Below, piece by piece: positions 1-6,392 of a stretch of DNA of 7,226 nucleotides (its first letter is position 1; each line of letters opens with the position of its first letter). This DNA comes from JAQGMJ01 sp036271855 (GTDB lineage: Bacteria; Pseudomonadota; Gammaproteobacteria; Burkholderiales; JAEUOS01), in the NCBI GenBank assembly GCA_036271855.1, contig DATAZV010000547.1, positions 1 through 7,226 on the forward strand, in the 5' to 3' direction. Below the pieces are notes generated by a model. The model saw nothing but the letters and a program-made list of their open reading frames with translations. It was not told the DNA's origin and did no database searches. A program made the translations under genes and the position numbers.

Positions 1-105
1 AATCTGGCGTTTGGCGGGGCGGATGGGCGCGATGTTTACATCATGGAGTCGGCGACGAGTACGATTTTGCGTACGCGCTGGCGGGTGGCGGGGGCGGCGG
101 TTTAG
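1..105 (+). CDS. SMP-30/gluconolactonase-like protein, C-terminal end (partial, 5' end outside window)
   Basis: Frame 1 is open from the first base and reads 34 codons to a TAG at 103-105. The residues begin NLAFGGADGRDVYIMES and continue with TSTILRTRW. An N-x-x-F-G-G-x-D turn followed by a short strand of the LYIT/VYIM type and a final 'S-I-L-R' strand is the typical last blade of SMP-30/gluconolactonase/LRE-like beta-propellers, where the Asn near the FGG turn lies close to the metal site. Family members hydrolyse sugar lactones or related lactones. The gene points toward the minus-strand operon, so the two transcription units converge and it is not co-transcribed with it. A lactonase next to an enolase-superfamily enzyme is a common pairing in sugar-acid pathways, but a link here is only inference. 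Only the tail is visible, so the family call is good but the substrate is unknown. Confidence 0.72.
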   Translation, partial: NLAFGGADGRDVYIMESATSTILRTRWRVAGAAV

Positions 106-116
106 GTGGTATAAGC

Positions 117-143
117 CCTTGCGAAGAGGGTCACTTCGCAAGG
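117..143. terminator. Stem-loop between convergent genes, possible bidirectional terminator
   Basis: A perfect 10-bp inverted repeat (CCTTGCGAAG at 117-126, CTTCGCAAGG at 134-143) encloses a 7-base loop. It starts 11 bases after the stop of the SMP-30-like gene and lies about 90 bases past the stop of the convergent enolase-superfamily gene. The position suits a terminator serving both strands. Neither side has a clean run of T directly after the stem, so it may instead be an RNA 3'-end stabiliser or work with Rho. A second, weaker pairing (GAAAATCGG at 145-153 with CCGATTTTC at 206-214) exists in the same gap. I see no gene in 106-233. Confidence 0.45.
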
Positions 144-233
144 CGAAAATCGGCGGTCAGAGCACATTTGAAAAAGACGCAAATGCTTATTTTCGTAACC
201 CGACCCCGATTTTCTTCGGCGTGCCTTGCGCGA

Positions 234-1340
234 TCAAGCGCGAAGTTGGGCTTCGAGTTTTTTTTCCAGCACCATGCCCCAGCCGGGCAGTTCGCTCAGG
301 CGCATGCGGCCGTTTTCGATTTTTGGCTTGTTTTCGATCAGGGCGTGATACAGGGGGTCGCGGCTCTCCTGCATGACCTCGACGCACAAGCCATTCGACA
401 CCGAAGCGGCCAGGGCTGCGCCGACTTGCGGCTCCAGGTGCGACAGCACGCTCAGGCCGTAGGTCTCGGCCAGGGCCGCGACCTTGCGCCACTCGGTGGG
501 GCCGCCGCCCCAACTGGGGTCGAAGTTGCAGATGTCCAGCGCGCCTTCTTCCATCAGCGCGTGACAGCCGGCCTTGGTGATCTCGCTCTGGCCGGCGCAA
601 ATCGGCATCGAAATGGTCTTGCGCAGGCGGCCTAAGTCTTTGCGGTCGTTTTGCCACAGGCAGGGCTCTTCGAGCCAGCGGATGTCCAGCGGCTCGACCA
701 GCTTGACGAACTCCAGGGTCTGCTCGTAGGTCCAGCCCTGGTTGGGGTCGGGCATCAGCCAGAAACCGGGGCCGGCGCCATCGCGGGCGGCGCGTACCCG
801 CTCGGCATCCGCCTGCGGGCTGAGGGCACCGACCTTGAGCTTGCAGCCGGTGTAGCCCTGTTCGCGCAGCGAGGCCATTTCGCGGGCGACATTTTTCAGG
901 TCGTCCTCAGGATAGTAGTAGGCGCCCATCGCCACCACCGGCAACTCGTCGCGGTAGCCGCCCCAGAGCTTGTGCAGCGGTGTGTTCAACGCCTTGCCCA
1001 CGGTGTCCCACAGCGCGGCATCGACGCAGGCCATGGCGCGAATCGCCATGCGCCGGTCACGGAGAAAGTTTCGGGTGATCGGGTGCATCGCCTGCCAGCA
1101 GGCTTCGACCAGGAAGGCATCCTTGCCAATCAAGCGCGGCGCGATTTCATCATGGATGATGCGGATGATCTCGGCCTGGCCGGTGTCTTCGTTGTTGCTG
1201 AAGCACTCGCCCATCACGCCGTCCTTGGTGTAGATGCGGGTGAGCACGGTGCAGCGCTTGGTGATGGCGACGGTGCCGGCCTTGAGCGGGCGCGGCAGCG
1301 GCATGCGCAGGGGGATGGCTTCGATGCGCTCGATCAGCAT
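234..1340 (-). CDS. Enolase-superfamily enzyme, mandelate racemase/muconate lactonizing type
   Basis: The 368-residue protein has the normal length and two-domain layout of the family: an N-terminal capping domain (about 1-125), a TIM barrel (about 130-340) and a C-terminal return to the cap. The active site appears complete. There is a KLK motif (K167, K169) for proton abstraction, and metal ligands D198 (in PDPNQGW), E224 (in WLEEP) and E253 (in AGQSE). D274 (in NFDPS) and H301 (in LSHLE) form the opposite-face dyad, and E321 (in CVEV) could assist it. The family removes the alpha proton of a carboxylate, leading to racemisation, dehydration or cycloisomerisation; with both K and D/H bases present, acid-sugar dehydratase or racemase chemistry is possible. 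The ATG directly follows the TAA of the preceding gene, with GGAGG eight bases upstream, so translation is probably coupled. It is the last gene of the operon. The substrate cannot be assigned. Confidence 0.9.
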   Translation of the reverse strand: MLIERIEAIPLRMPLPRPLKAGTVAITKRCTVLTRIYTKDGVMGECFSNNEDTGQAEIIRIIHDEIAPRLIGKDAFLVEACWQAMHPITRNFLRDRRMAIRAMACVDAALWDTVGKALNTPLHKLWGGYRDELPVVAMGAYYYPEDDLKNVAREMASLREQGYTGCKLKVGALSPQADAERVRAARDGAGPGFWLMPDPNQGWTYEQTLEFVKLVEPLDIRWLEEPCLWQNDRKDLGRLRKTISMPICAGQSEITKAGCHALMEEGALDICNFDPSWGGGPTEWRKVAALAETYGLSVLSHLEPQVGAALAASVSNGLCVEVMQESRDPLYHALIENKPKIENGRMRLSELPGWGMVLEKKLEAQLRA

Positions 1341-2174
1341 TTACACGCCCTCCGGCACCGGACGCTGCGGCGGGCCGTCGTAGGTCGGCACGTATTGGCG
1401 CGGGATCGGGCCCTTGTTGCGCCCGCCCTGCTGGGTCTGCTCCCAGGCGTGGGCCAGGATGCCGACCGAGCGCGACAGGCAGAACAGGCCGCGTGCGAGG
1501 GGCGCGGGAAAGCCGAGTTCGGCGTAGATCACGGCAGTGGCGCCGTCGATGTTCATCGGGATGCGTTTGCCGCCCCTGCGTGCGGCCAGCTCGTTTTCGA
1601 CGGCGCGGGCGATTTTCGCGTAGCGCCCGCCGATCTCGCCGCGTGCTGCCGCCTCGTCCACCAGTTGCAGCAAACGCGGGGCGCGCGGGTCGATCGGATG
1701 AAAGCGATGGCCGAAGCCAGAAACAAACTTGCCGTGCTCGGCGATGAATTCGTCCAGCGCCGCTTTCACGGCATCGCTTTCGCCCGCCCCTGCATCAATG
1801 CGTGCCGCCGCCGCCATGTATAGCTCCACAGCCTGCTCACCGGCGCCGCCGTGCACGTCGCCCAGCACATTCACCGCCGAGCCCATGGCGTTGTTGAGGC
1901 CGACGCCGCAGGTGGCGGCCATGCGCGCAATCGCAATCGAGGGCGCCTGCGGACCGTGGTCCACCGCCGCCATCAGCGCGGCATCGAGCAACTCGCCTTG
2001 CGCTTTCGAGGGCAATTCGCCGCGGGTCATCAGCCAGATCATTTGCGCCAGGCTGACGCGGCCGATCAGTTCTTCGATCGGGTAGCCGCGATAGCGGATC
2101 ACCCCGGGCTTCATTTCGATGATTTCAGTGCGCCACCAGTCGCTGGAGGCGCCGCCGTCGATGATTGTAGTCAT
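1341..2174 (-). CDS. Citrate synthase-like protein, probable citryl-CoA lyase
   Basis: The 277-residue protein belongs to the citrate synthase fold but is much shorter than ordinary citrate synthases (roughly 370-430 residues), as is usual for the short betaproteobacterial proteins annotated as citryl-CoA lyase. The catalytic triad appears intact: H108 in GDVHGGAGE, H156 in GFGHRFHPIDPRA and D210 in MNIDGATA. The segment LARGLFCLSRSVGILAHAWEQ matches the late CoA/citrate-binding region, and the chain ends soon after a GGRNKGPIPRQY segment. The family makes or breaks C-C bonds between acetyl-CoA and a 2-oxo acid; beside a CoA-transferase the cleaving direction is more likely. The frame stays open upstream to 2462, but that part overlaps the CoA-transferase gene and lacks family similarity. 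The ATG at 2174 has GGAG eight bases upstream and shares an ATGA with the stop of the previous gene, which settles the start. Its own physiological substrate is unproven. Confidence 0.87.
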   Translation of the reverse strand: MTTIIDGGASSDWWRTEIIEMKPGVIRYRGYPIEELIGRVSLAQMIWLMTRGELPSKAQGELLDAALMAAVDHGPQAPSIAIARMAATCGVGLNNAMGSAVNVLGDVHGGAGEQAVELYMAAAARIDAGAGESDAVKAALDEFIAEHGKFVSGFGHRFHPIDPRAPRLLQLVDEAAARGEIGGRYAKIARAVENELAARRGGKRIPMNIDGATAVIYAELGFPAPLARGLFCLSRSVGILAHAWEQTQQGGRNKGPIPRQYVPTYDGPPQRPVPEGV

Positions 2175-3367
2175 ACTGCTTGCTCCATCTTGAGTTGTGC
2201 AATTTGCTCTTGCGTATAGCCGAGTTCGGCGAGCAGGGTGTCGGTATGCTGGCCCAGGGTAGGTGGCGGCGTTGCCACTTTCGGCGCGGCGCCATCGAGC
2301 TTGATGCCGGTGCGCACCACGCGGATGTCGCGACCGACGCCGGGCACGTCCCTGAATTCGCCGATCATTTCGCGCGAGGCGATTTGCGGATGGGCCAGCG
2401 CCTGCGGCACGGAGTAGACCGGGCCGGCGGGCACACCCTGCTCGCTGAGCAGGGTCCACCATTCTTCGGCGGACTTGCCGGCCATCGCGCGCTCCAGTTC
2501 CGCCTTGAGTTCATAGCGATGCTGCAGGCGGCCCTGGCGCTCGGCGAAGCGCACATCGACGATCAGTTCCGGGCGGCCGACGACGCGGCAAACCGCTTCG
2601 AACTGTTCCTGCTTGTTGGCGGCGATATTGAGCAGGCCTTGGCCGGTGGCAAAGGTGCCGGAGGGGCTGGCGGTGCCGTTTTCGTTGCCCAGGGGCGCAG
2701 GCTCTTTTCCGGCGATCAGCAGGTTGGAAATCGCCCAGCCCATGGTGGCCATCGCCGCTTCCAGCATGGAGACGTCGATCATGGTGGCGCTGCGTTCGCG
2801 GTTGGCCAGCGCAGCGGCAATCGCAAAGGCGGCGGTGATGCCGCCCACCGTATCGGCCACCGGGTAGCCGACGCGATAGGGCGCGGTGTCGGGGCTGCCG
2901 GTGATGCTCATCATGCCGCTCATGCCCTGGATGATCTGGTCATAGGCCGGGAGGTCGCGCAACGGCCCTGCCTGGCCGAAGCCGGAGATGGCGCAGTAGA
3001 TCAGGCGCGGGTTGTCCTGCTTCAGAACCTCGAAGTCCAGGCCCAGGCGCTTCATCACACCGGGGCGGAAATTTTCCACTACCACGTCCGCCGTCTGCAC
3101 CAGCTTCCTGAACACCGCCTTGCCGCCCGGCTTCTTGAAGTCCACCGTGATGGAGCGTTTTCCCGCGTTTTGCGCCAGGAAGGAGACGCCCATGTGGCGC
3201 TTGTTCAACTCCGGGTCGGCGCCGAGCTGGCGTGCCAGGTCGCCGCCACCGCGCGTCTCCACCTTGATGACATCGGCGCCCATGTGGGCGAGCTGGTGGC
3301 AGCAGAAGGGCCCGGCCAGGACGTTGGTGAGGTCGAGGACGCGGGTGCCTTTGAGAGGGCCTGTCAT
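2171..3367 (-). CDS. Class III (CaiB/BaiF family) CoA-transferase
   Basis: The 398-residue protein is full length for formyl-CoA transferase-like enzymes, which move CoA between an acyl-CoA donor and a free carboxylate through an enzyme-bound aspartyl anhydride. Visible family marks are GTRVLDLTNVLAGPF near the N-terminus, GADVIKVE (30-37), NAGKRSITVDFK (67-78), VVVENFRPGVMKRLGLD (95-111), and the probable catalytic D143 in PAYDQIIQGMSGMMSITG. Further on come GVPAGPVYSVPQALAHPQ (311-328) and the C-terminal PPPTLGQHTDTLL. The ATG at 3367 is preferred: AGAGGA lies seven bases before it. A TTG two codons further upstream (3373) would put that site right against the start. Its stop overlaps the start of the citrate synthase-like gene by four bases, so the two are made together. 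It probably supplies the CoA thioester that the next enzyme cleaves. Cytoplasmic; substrate not readable from sequence. Confidence 0.93.
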   Translation of the reverse strand: MTGPLKGTRVLDLTNVLAGPFCCHQLAHMGADVIKVETRGGGDLARQLGADPELNKRHMGVSFLAQNAGKRSITVDFKKPGGKAVFRKLVQTADVVVENFRPGVMKRLGLDFEVLKQDNPRLIYCAISGFGQAGPLRDLPAYDQIIQGMSGMMSITGSPDTAPYRVGYPVADTVGGITAAFAIAAALANRERSATMIDVSMLEAAMATMGWAISNLLIAGKEPAPLGNENGTASPSGTFATGQGLLNIAANKQEQFEAVCRVVGRPELIVDVRFAERQGRLQHRYELKAELERAMAGKSAEEWWTLLSEQGVPAGPVYSVPQALAHPQIASREMIGEFRDVPGVGRDIRVVRTGIKLDGAAPKVATPPPTLGQHTDTLLAELGYTQEQIAQLKMEQAV

Positions 3368-3438
3368 CGGCAATTCCTCTTGCGTACATATTGCAAAGTG
3401 GCCAGGTCTCGCACAGTGCTCTTTCGTAGTAGTTCATT

Positions 3439-3474
3439 CATAAAAATCATCTGGCTCTGCCAGTGATTTTTATG
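3439..3474. terminator. Long stem-loop with A-tract and T-tract, possible terminator within the operon
   Basis: An 11-bp outer stem (CATAAAAATCA at 3439-3449 paired with 3464-3474) is followed, after one bulged T, by a 5-bp inner stem CTGGC/GCCAG closing a TCT loop. Because the GC-rich inner stem is flanked by A-rich and T-rich arms, it has the build of an intrinsic terminator on either strand. It lies between Bug protein B and the CoA-transferase, so it could separate two transcription units or lower expression of the three enzymes relative to the binding proteins. An alternative is a long operator for another regulator, since the inverted repeat would be just as visible in duplex DNA. No convincing promoter was found in 3374-3438. 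Confidence 0.45.
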
Positions 3475-3485
3475 CGAATCAGATC

Positions 3486-3515
3486 CAGGCAAAAGTAGGG
3501 TTTTACTTTTGCCTG
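3486..3515. terminator. Perfect 12-bp stem-loop directly after the Bug protein B stop codon
   Basis: CAGGCAAAAGTA (3486-3497) and its exact reverse complement (3504-3515) enclose a 6-base loop. On the minus strand the stem begins one base after the TGA of Bug protein B (3517-3519). There is no T-run after it, so it is not a textbook intrinsic terminator. A stem-loop right behind a binding-protein gene often protects the 3' end of the mRNA and raises the level of that protein over the genes beyond, which would fit here. Together with the stem-loop at 3439-3474 it makes two strong hairpins in 77 bases. Confidence 0.45.
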
Positions 3516-3516
3516 C

Positions 3517-4497
3517 TCAATCCGCCTTGATGCCGGCTTGTTTGATCACGGCGGACCAGCGCGTGATTTCGTCGGACGCCAATTTGGTTGCTTGCTCAGG
3601 CGAATTGGCCACCTGGTTCAGCCCCATGGCGGCCAGGCGCTGCTTGGCGTCCGGCGTCGACATGGAGGCGTTGATCTCGTGGTTCAACTTGGCGACGATC
3701 GCCGGCGGGGTGCCGGCGGGCGCGGCGAAGCCGATCCAGAACAGCATCACCATGCCGGGCAGGCCGACCTCTTTCGCAGAGGGCACGTCAGGCAGCACCG
3801 ACATGCGCTCCTCGCTGGCCACCATCAGGGCGCGCAGCTTGCTGCCCTTGATGTAGGGCAGCGCAGTGGGCGCGGAGGTGATGAGCATCTGCACCTGGCC
3901 GCTCATCAGGTCGGCCAGCACGGCACCGGCACCTTTGTAGGGTACGTGGACCATGTTGACGCCCGTCAGGTTCTTGAACAGCTCGCCGCCCAGATGCGTA
4001 TTGGTGCCGTTGCCGCCGGAGCCATAGAACAGCTGGCCGGGTTTCGATTTGGCCAGCGCGATCAGTTCAGCCACGGTCTTCGCCGGCACGCCGGGGTTGA
4101 TCGCCATCACGTGCGGCACCGAGACGGCGGTGGTGATGTGGGCGAATGATTTTTTCGGATCAAAGGCCAAATTGGGTTGCAGGCCCGCCGCAATCGCAAA
4201 CGACATCTCGGTGGTGAGCAGGGTGTAGCCGTCCGGCTGGGCACGCGCCGCCGTTTCCCAGCCGACCACGCCGCCGCCGCCGAGGCGGTTGTCCACCACC
4301 ACCCCGACACCCAGGGGACCGGCGAGCTGCTGCGACACCAGGCGCGCGACGATGTCGGTGCTGCCGCCGACCGAGAAAGGCACGATCAGGGTGATCGGGC
4401 GCGAGGGATAGCTCTGCGCCTGCGCCGCGCTCGCCGCGAGCCCGAGCGTGGCACCACAGAACAATGTCGCCAGCTTTCCAGGGATGCGTGATTTCAT
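3517..4497 (-). CDS. Bug-family (TctC-like) periplasmic binding protein B
   Basis: The 326-residue precursor has a clear signal peptide: positively charged start (MKSRIPGK), hydrophobic core LATLFCGATLGLAASA, and a likely cleavage site after A27 (AQA/QS). The mature part shows the Bug pattern: YPSRPITLIVPFSVGGSTD (30-48), a second ligand loop around 70-80, HVPYKGAGAVLADLMSGQV (184-202) and LRALMVASEERMSVLPDVPS (221-240). Bug proteins bind small carboxylates in the periplasm; some feed tripartite tricarboxylate (TctAB) transporters. No TctA or TctB gene is present, so the membrane partner must be elsewhere. The second loop reads RLGGGGVVG instead of the usual R-P-G-A-G-G type, which may alter ligand contacts. 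AGGAG stands nine bases before the ATG. It starts 27 bases after the stop of Bug protein A, so both are on one transcript. It is the last gene before two stem-loops. Confidence 0.92.
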   Translation of the reverse strand: MKSRIPGKLATLFCGATLGLAASAAQAQSYPSRPITLIVPFSVGGSTDIVARLVSQQLAGPLGVGVVVDNRLGGGGVVGWETAARAQPDGYTLLTTEMSFAIAAGLQPNLAFDPKKSFAHITTAVSVPHVMAINPGVPAKTVAELIALAKSKPGQLFYGSGGNGTNTHLGGELFKNLTGVNMVHVPYKGAGAVLADLMSGQVQMLITSAPTALPYIKGSKLRALMVASEERMSVLPDVPSAKEVGLPGMVMLFWIGFAAPAGTPPAIVAKLNHEINASMSTPDAKQRLAAMGLNQVANSPEQATKLASDEITRWSAVIKQAGIKAD

Positions 4498-4524
4498 TTT
4501 GTCTCTCTCCTGTTTATATTTCGG

Positions 4525-5499
4525 CTATTCGACCTTGGCGCCAGAGTCGCGCACTGCCTGGCCCCAGCGCGGGTTGTCCTTCTTGATCAGCGCGGCAAAA
4601 TCCGCCGGCGAGCCGCCCAGCGGCTTGCTGCCTTCGTCGGTAAGCTTTTTGATCACCTCCGGGCGCTTCAGCGCTTCGTTGACCGCGGCGTTGAAGCGCT
4701 TGACTGCGTCGGCGGGCATGCCGGCGGGACCGACATAACCTTTCCAGTCTTCGGCGATGAAGTCCTTGTAGCCGGATTCGGCAACGGTCGGCACGTCCGG
4801 CAGCATCGCCAGGCGTTGCGCCGAGGTGACGGCAATCGCGCGCAGTTTTTTCGCCTGCAGCAGCGGCACCGCCGAGGGCGGGGTGGCGAAGTCCATCGTC
4901 ACTTCGCCGGAGGCGACATCGGTGAGCGCGGCGCTGGCGCCCTTGTAGGGTACGTGAAGAAATTTCACGCCCGCGCGATTGCCGAACAGCACGCCGCCAA
5001 GATGGCCGACGGTGCCGGTGCCGGCGGAGGCCATGGTCAGGCTGCCGGGCTTCGACTTTGCGCCGGCGACCAGTTCGGCCAGCGTCTTGTACGGCGAACC
5101 CGAGCCCACCACCAGCACCATCGGCTGCGAAGCCACCAGCGCGATGGGAGTGAAGTCCTTCAACGCGTTGTAGGGCATGTTGGGATACAGCGTCGGGTTG
5201 ATGGCGAGATTGGAGGTCTGCGCCATGCCGACGGTCAAGCCGTCGGGGCGCGCCTTGGCGACGATGTCCAGGCCGATGTTGCCGCCGGCACCGGGATGGT
5301 TTTCGATCACGAAGATCCACTTGGTGATTTCCGAGACCGGCTGCGCGCTGACCCGCGACAGCACGTCGGTGCCGCCGGCCGGCGGGAACGGAACGATCAG
5401 CTTGATCGGCCCCGAGGGATAAGTCTGGGCGAGGGCGGGCGCGGCGCAGGCCAGTGCAATGGCGGCGCCTGCGAGTACGAACGAACGTCGGGTGGACAT
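4525..5499 (-). CDS. Bug-family (TctC-like) periplasmic binding protein A
   Basis: The 324-residue precursor starts MSTRRSFVLAGAAIALACAA with likely cleavage after A24 (ALA/QT). The twin arginine followed by SFVL resembles a Tat-type signal, though a Sec signal is also possible. The mature protein has YPSGPIKLIVPFPPAGGTD (27-45), the classic loop HPGAGGNIG (68-76), LHVPYKGASAALTDVASGEV (181-200) and KLRAIAVTSAQRLAMLPDVP (218-237). These mark the Bug/TctC family, whose members capture carboxylates by a Venus-flytrap closure. It shares the family skeleton with its neighbour, Bug protein B, but is clearly diverged from it, so the pair is not a recent duplication and may bind different ligands. 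AGGAG stands five bases before the ATG. It begins 23 bases after the crotonase stop, consistent with one operon. Confidence 0.93.
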   Translation of the reverse strand: MSTRRSFVLAGAAIALACAAPALAQTYPSGPIKLIVPFPPAGGTDVLSRVSAQPVSEITKWIFVIENHPGAGGNIGLDIVAKARPDGLTVGMAQTSNLAINPTLYPNMPYNALKDFTPIALVASQPMVLVVGSGSPYKTLAELVAGAKSKPGSLTMASAGTGTVGHLGGVLFGNRAGVKFLHVPYKGASAALTDVASGEVTMDFATPPSAVPLLQAKKLRAIAVTSAQRLAMLPDVPTVAESGYKDFIAEDWKGYVGPAGMPADAVKRFNAAVNEALKRPEVIKKLTDEGSKPLGGSPADFAALIKKDNPRWGQAVRDSGAKVE

Positions 5500-5522
5500 G
5501 CTGTCTCCTGTGAGTCTTGGGT

Positions 5523-6257
5523 TTATGTTGACGGAGCGGCGCGGCGCGCGCGGATGGCGGCGTTCACGGTCTGGCCGTATTGCATCGCTTCGCGCCAGCC
5601 GGCCTGCGCGGGCAGGCGGTCCAGTGTCTGCTTGATTTCGGCCAGGGCCACGGCATCGCGCGCGGCAATCTCGGCGGCCAGCACGGCGGCACGCGACAGC
5701 AGCGCCGCATCAGCGGTGACTTCATTGATCAGACCCCAGCGTTCGGCGGCAGCGGCGTCCAGGCGCGGCGCGGTGAGCAGCATCCAGGCTACGCGCTTGC
5801 GCGTGAGCCCCGAGCGCTGCAGGGTGGGCCCGGCCATGCTGGCGTAGCTGCCGAAGCTGATTTCCGGGGTGCCGAAGATCGCGCTTTCGGCGGCGACGGC
5901 CAGGTCGCAGGAGTTGACCAGCGTCAGGCCGGCGCCCAGCGCCAGGCCATTGACCGCGGCAATGCACACGGCTGGATGTTCGCGCAGCGCCATGTTGAAG
6001 TCCAGCCACTCTTCGCCGGCCGTGTCCGTCCGGCCGGCGGCTATTTCGGCCTCACGCTCTTTCAGGTCGATGCCCGCGCAAAAGCTGGCGCCGCTGCCGG
6101 TGATGACGATGGCACGCATGTCGCGCAGCGAATCGAGCGCCGCCGCCAGCGCGGCGCGGGTGGCACGATCGACCGCGTTGCGCTTTTCGGCGCGGGCGAT
6201 GCGCAGCAGCGCCCAGCCCGGGTGGCGTTCGAGTTCGACAGTGACAGGTTGACTCAT
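5523..6257 (-). CDS. Crotonase-family protein (enoyl-CoA hydratase/isomerase)
   Basis: From the ATG at 6257 the protein has 244 residues, close to the family norm of about 250-260. Crotonase features in order: WALLRIARAEKRNAVD (15-30), the first oxyanion-hole segment SGASFCAGIDLKE (55-67), the second AAVNGLALGAG (100-110), FGTPEISFG (128-136) and AAAAERWGLINEV (168-180). Of the two catalytic glutamates of classical enoyl-CoA hydratase, the one in the PE-I motif is kept (E132), but the other (normally in G-G-G-C-E-L) is T112. The reaction may therefore be hydration, isomerisation or a hydratase-lyase type rather than the standard one. The frame stays open to a GTG at 6374; those 39 extra residues are rich in Arg and Pro, unlike the family, so the inner ATG is preferred although no good Shine-Dalgarno site precedes it. 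First gene of the minus-strand operon, controlled from the divergent region. Confidence 0.87.
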   Translation of the reverse strand: MSQPVTVELERHPGWALLRIARAEKRNAVDRATRAALAAALDSLRDMRAIVITGSGASFCAGIDLKEREAEIAAGRTDTAGEEWLDFNMALREHPAVCIAAVNGLALGAGLTLVNSCDLAVAAESAIFGTPEISFGSYASMAGPTLQRSGLTRKRVAWMLLTAPRLDAAAAERWGLINEVTADAALLSRAAVLAAEIAARDAVALAEIKQTLDRLPAQAGWREAMQYGQTVNAAIRARRAAPST

Positions 6258-6392
6258 GCGGCGATCGACAGCGGGGATGCGCGGGACGACAAATCCACGC
6301 GGCGCCTTCGCGCGGCATGGACCACCAGGGTTTGCTTCCGGAATCCGGCGCCGGGCTCTTGACGAAACCCGCACGACCCGCCAGAATCTTCG

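Noticed and set aside
11..376. 121-codon plus-strand frame across the left end
   Set aside because: It runs through the convergent gap into the antisense of the enolase-superfamily gene. Frame 1 instead gives a recognisable SMP-30 tail ending at 105.
651..1823. 390-codon open frame on the plus strand, opposite the enolase-superfamily and citrate synthase-like genes
   Set aside because: It spans two well-supported minus-strand genes, has biased composition and no family motif.
2175..2462. Upstream extension of the citrate synthase-like protein to an ATG-type start at 2462
   Set aside because: The added 96 residues overlap the CoA-transferase coding region, are Arg-rich and unlike the family. 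The start at 2174 has a good ribosome site and the ATGA overlap.
3368..3373. TTG start at 3373 for the CoA-transferase
   Set aside because: The AGGA site would lie one base from it, too close; the ATG at 3367 has normal spacing.
3374..3438. Possible separate promoter for the three enzyme genes
   Set aside because: TATGTA resembles a -10 element, but no acceptable -35 lies at the right distance, so no promoter is claimed.
2180..3466. 428-codon open frame on the plus strand, opposite the CoA-transferase gene
   Set aside because: It is antisense to a clear full-length family member. Its translation is rich in His, Gly, Ala and Arg with no recognisable domain, as expected for a mirror frame in GC-rich DNA.
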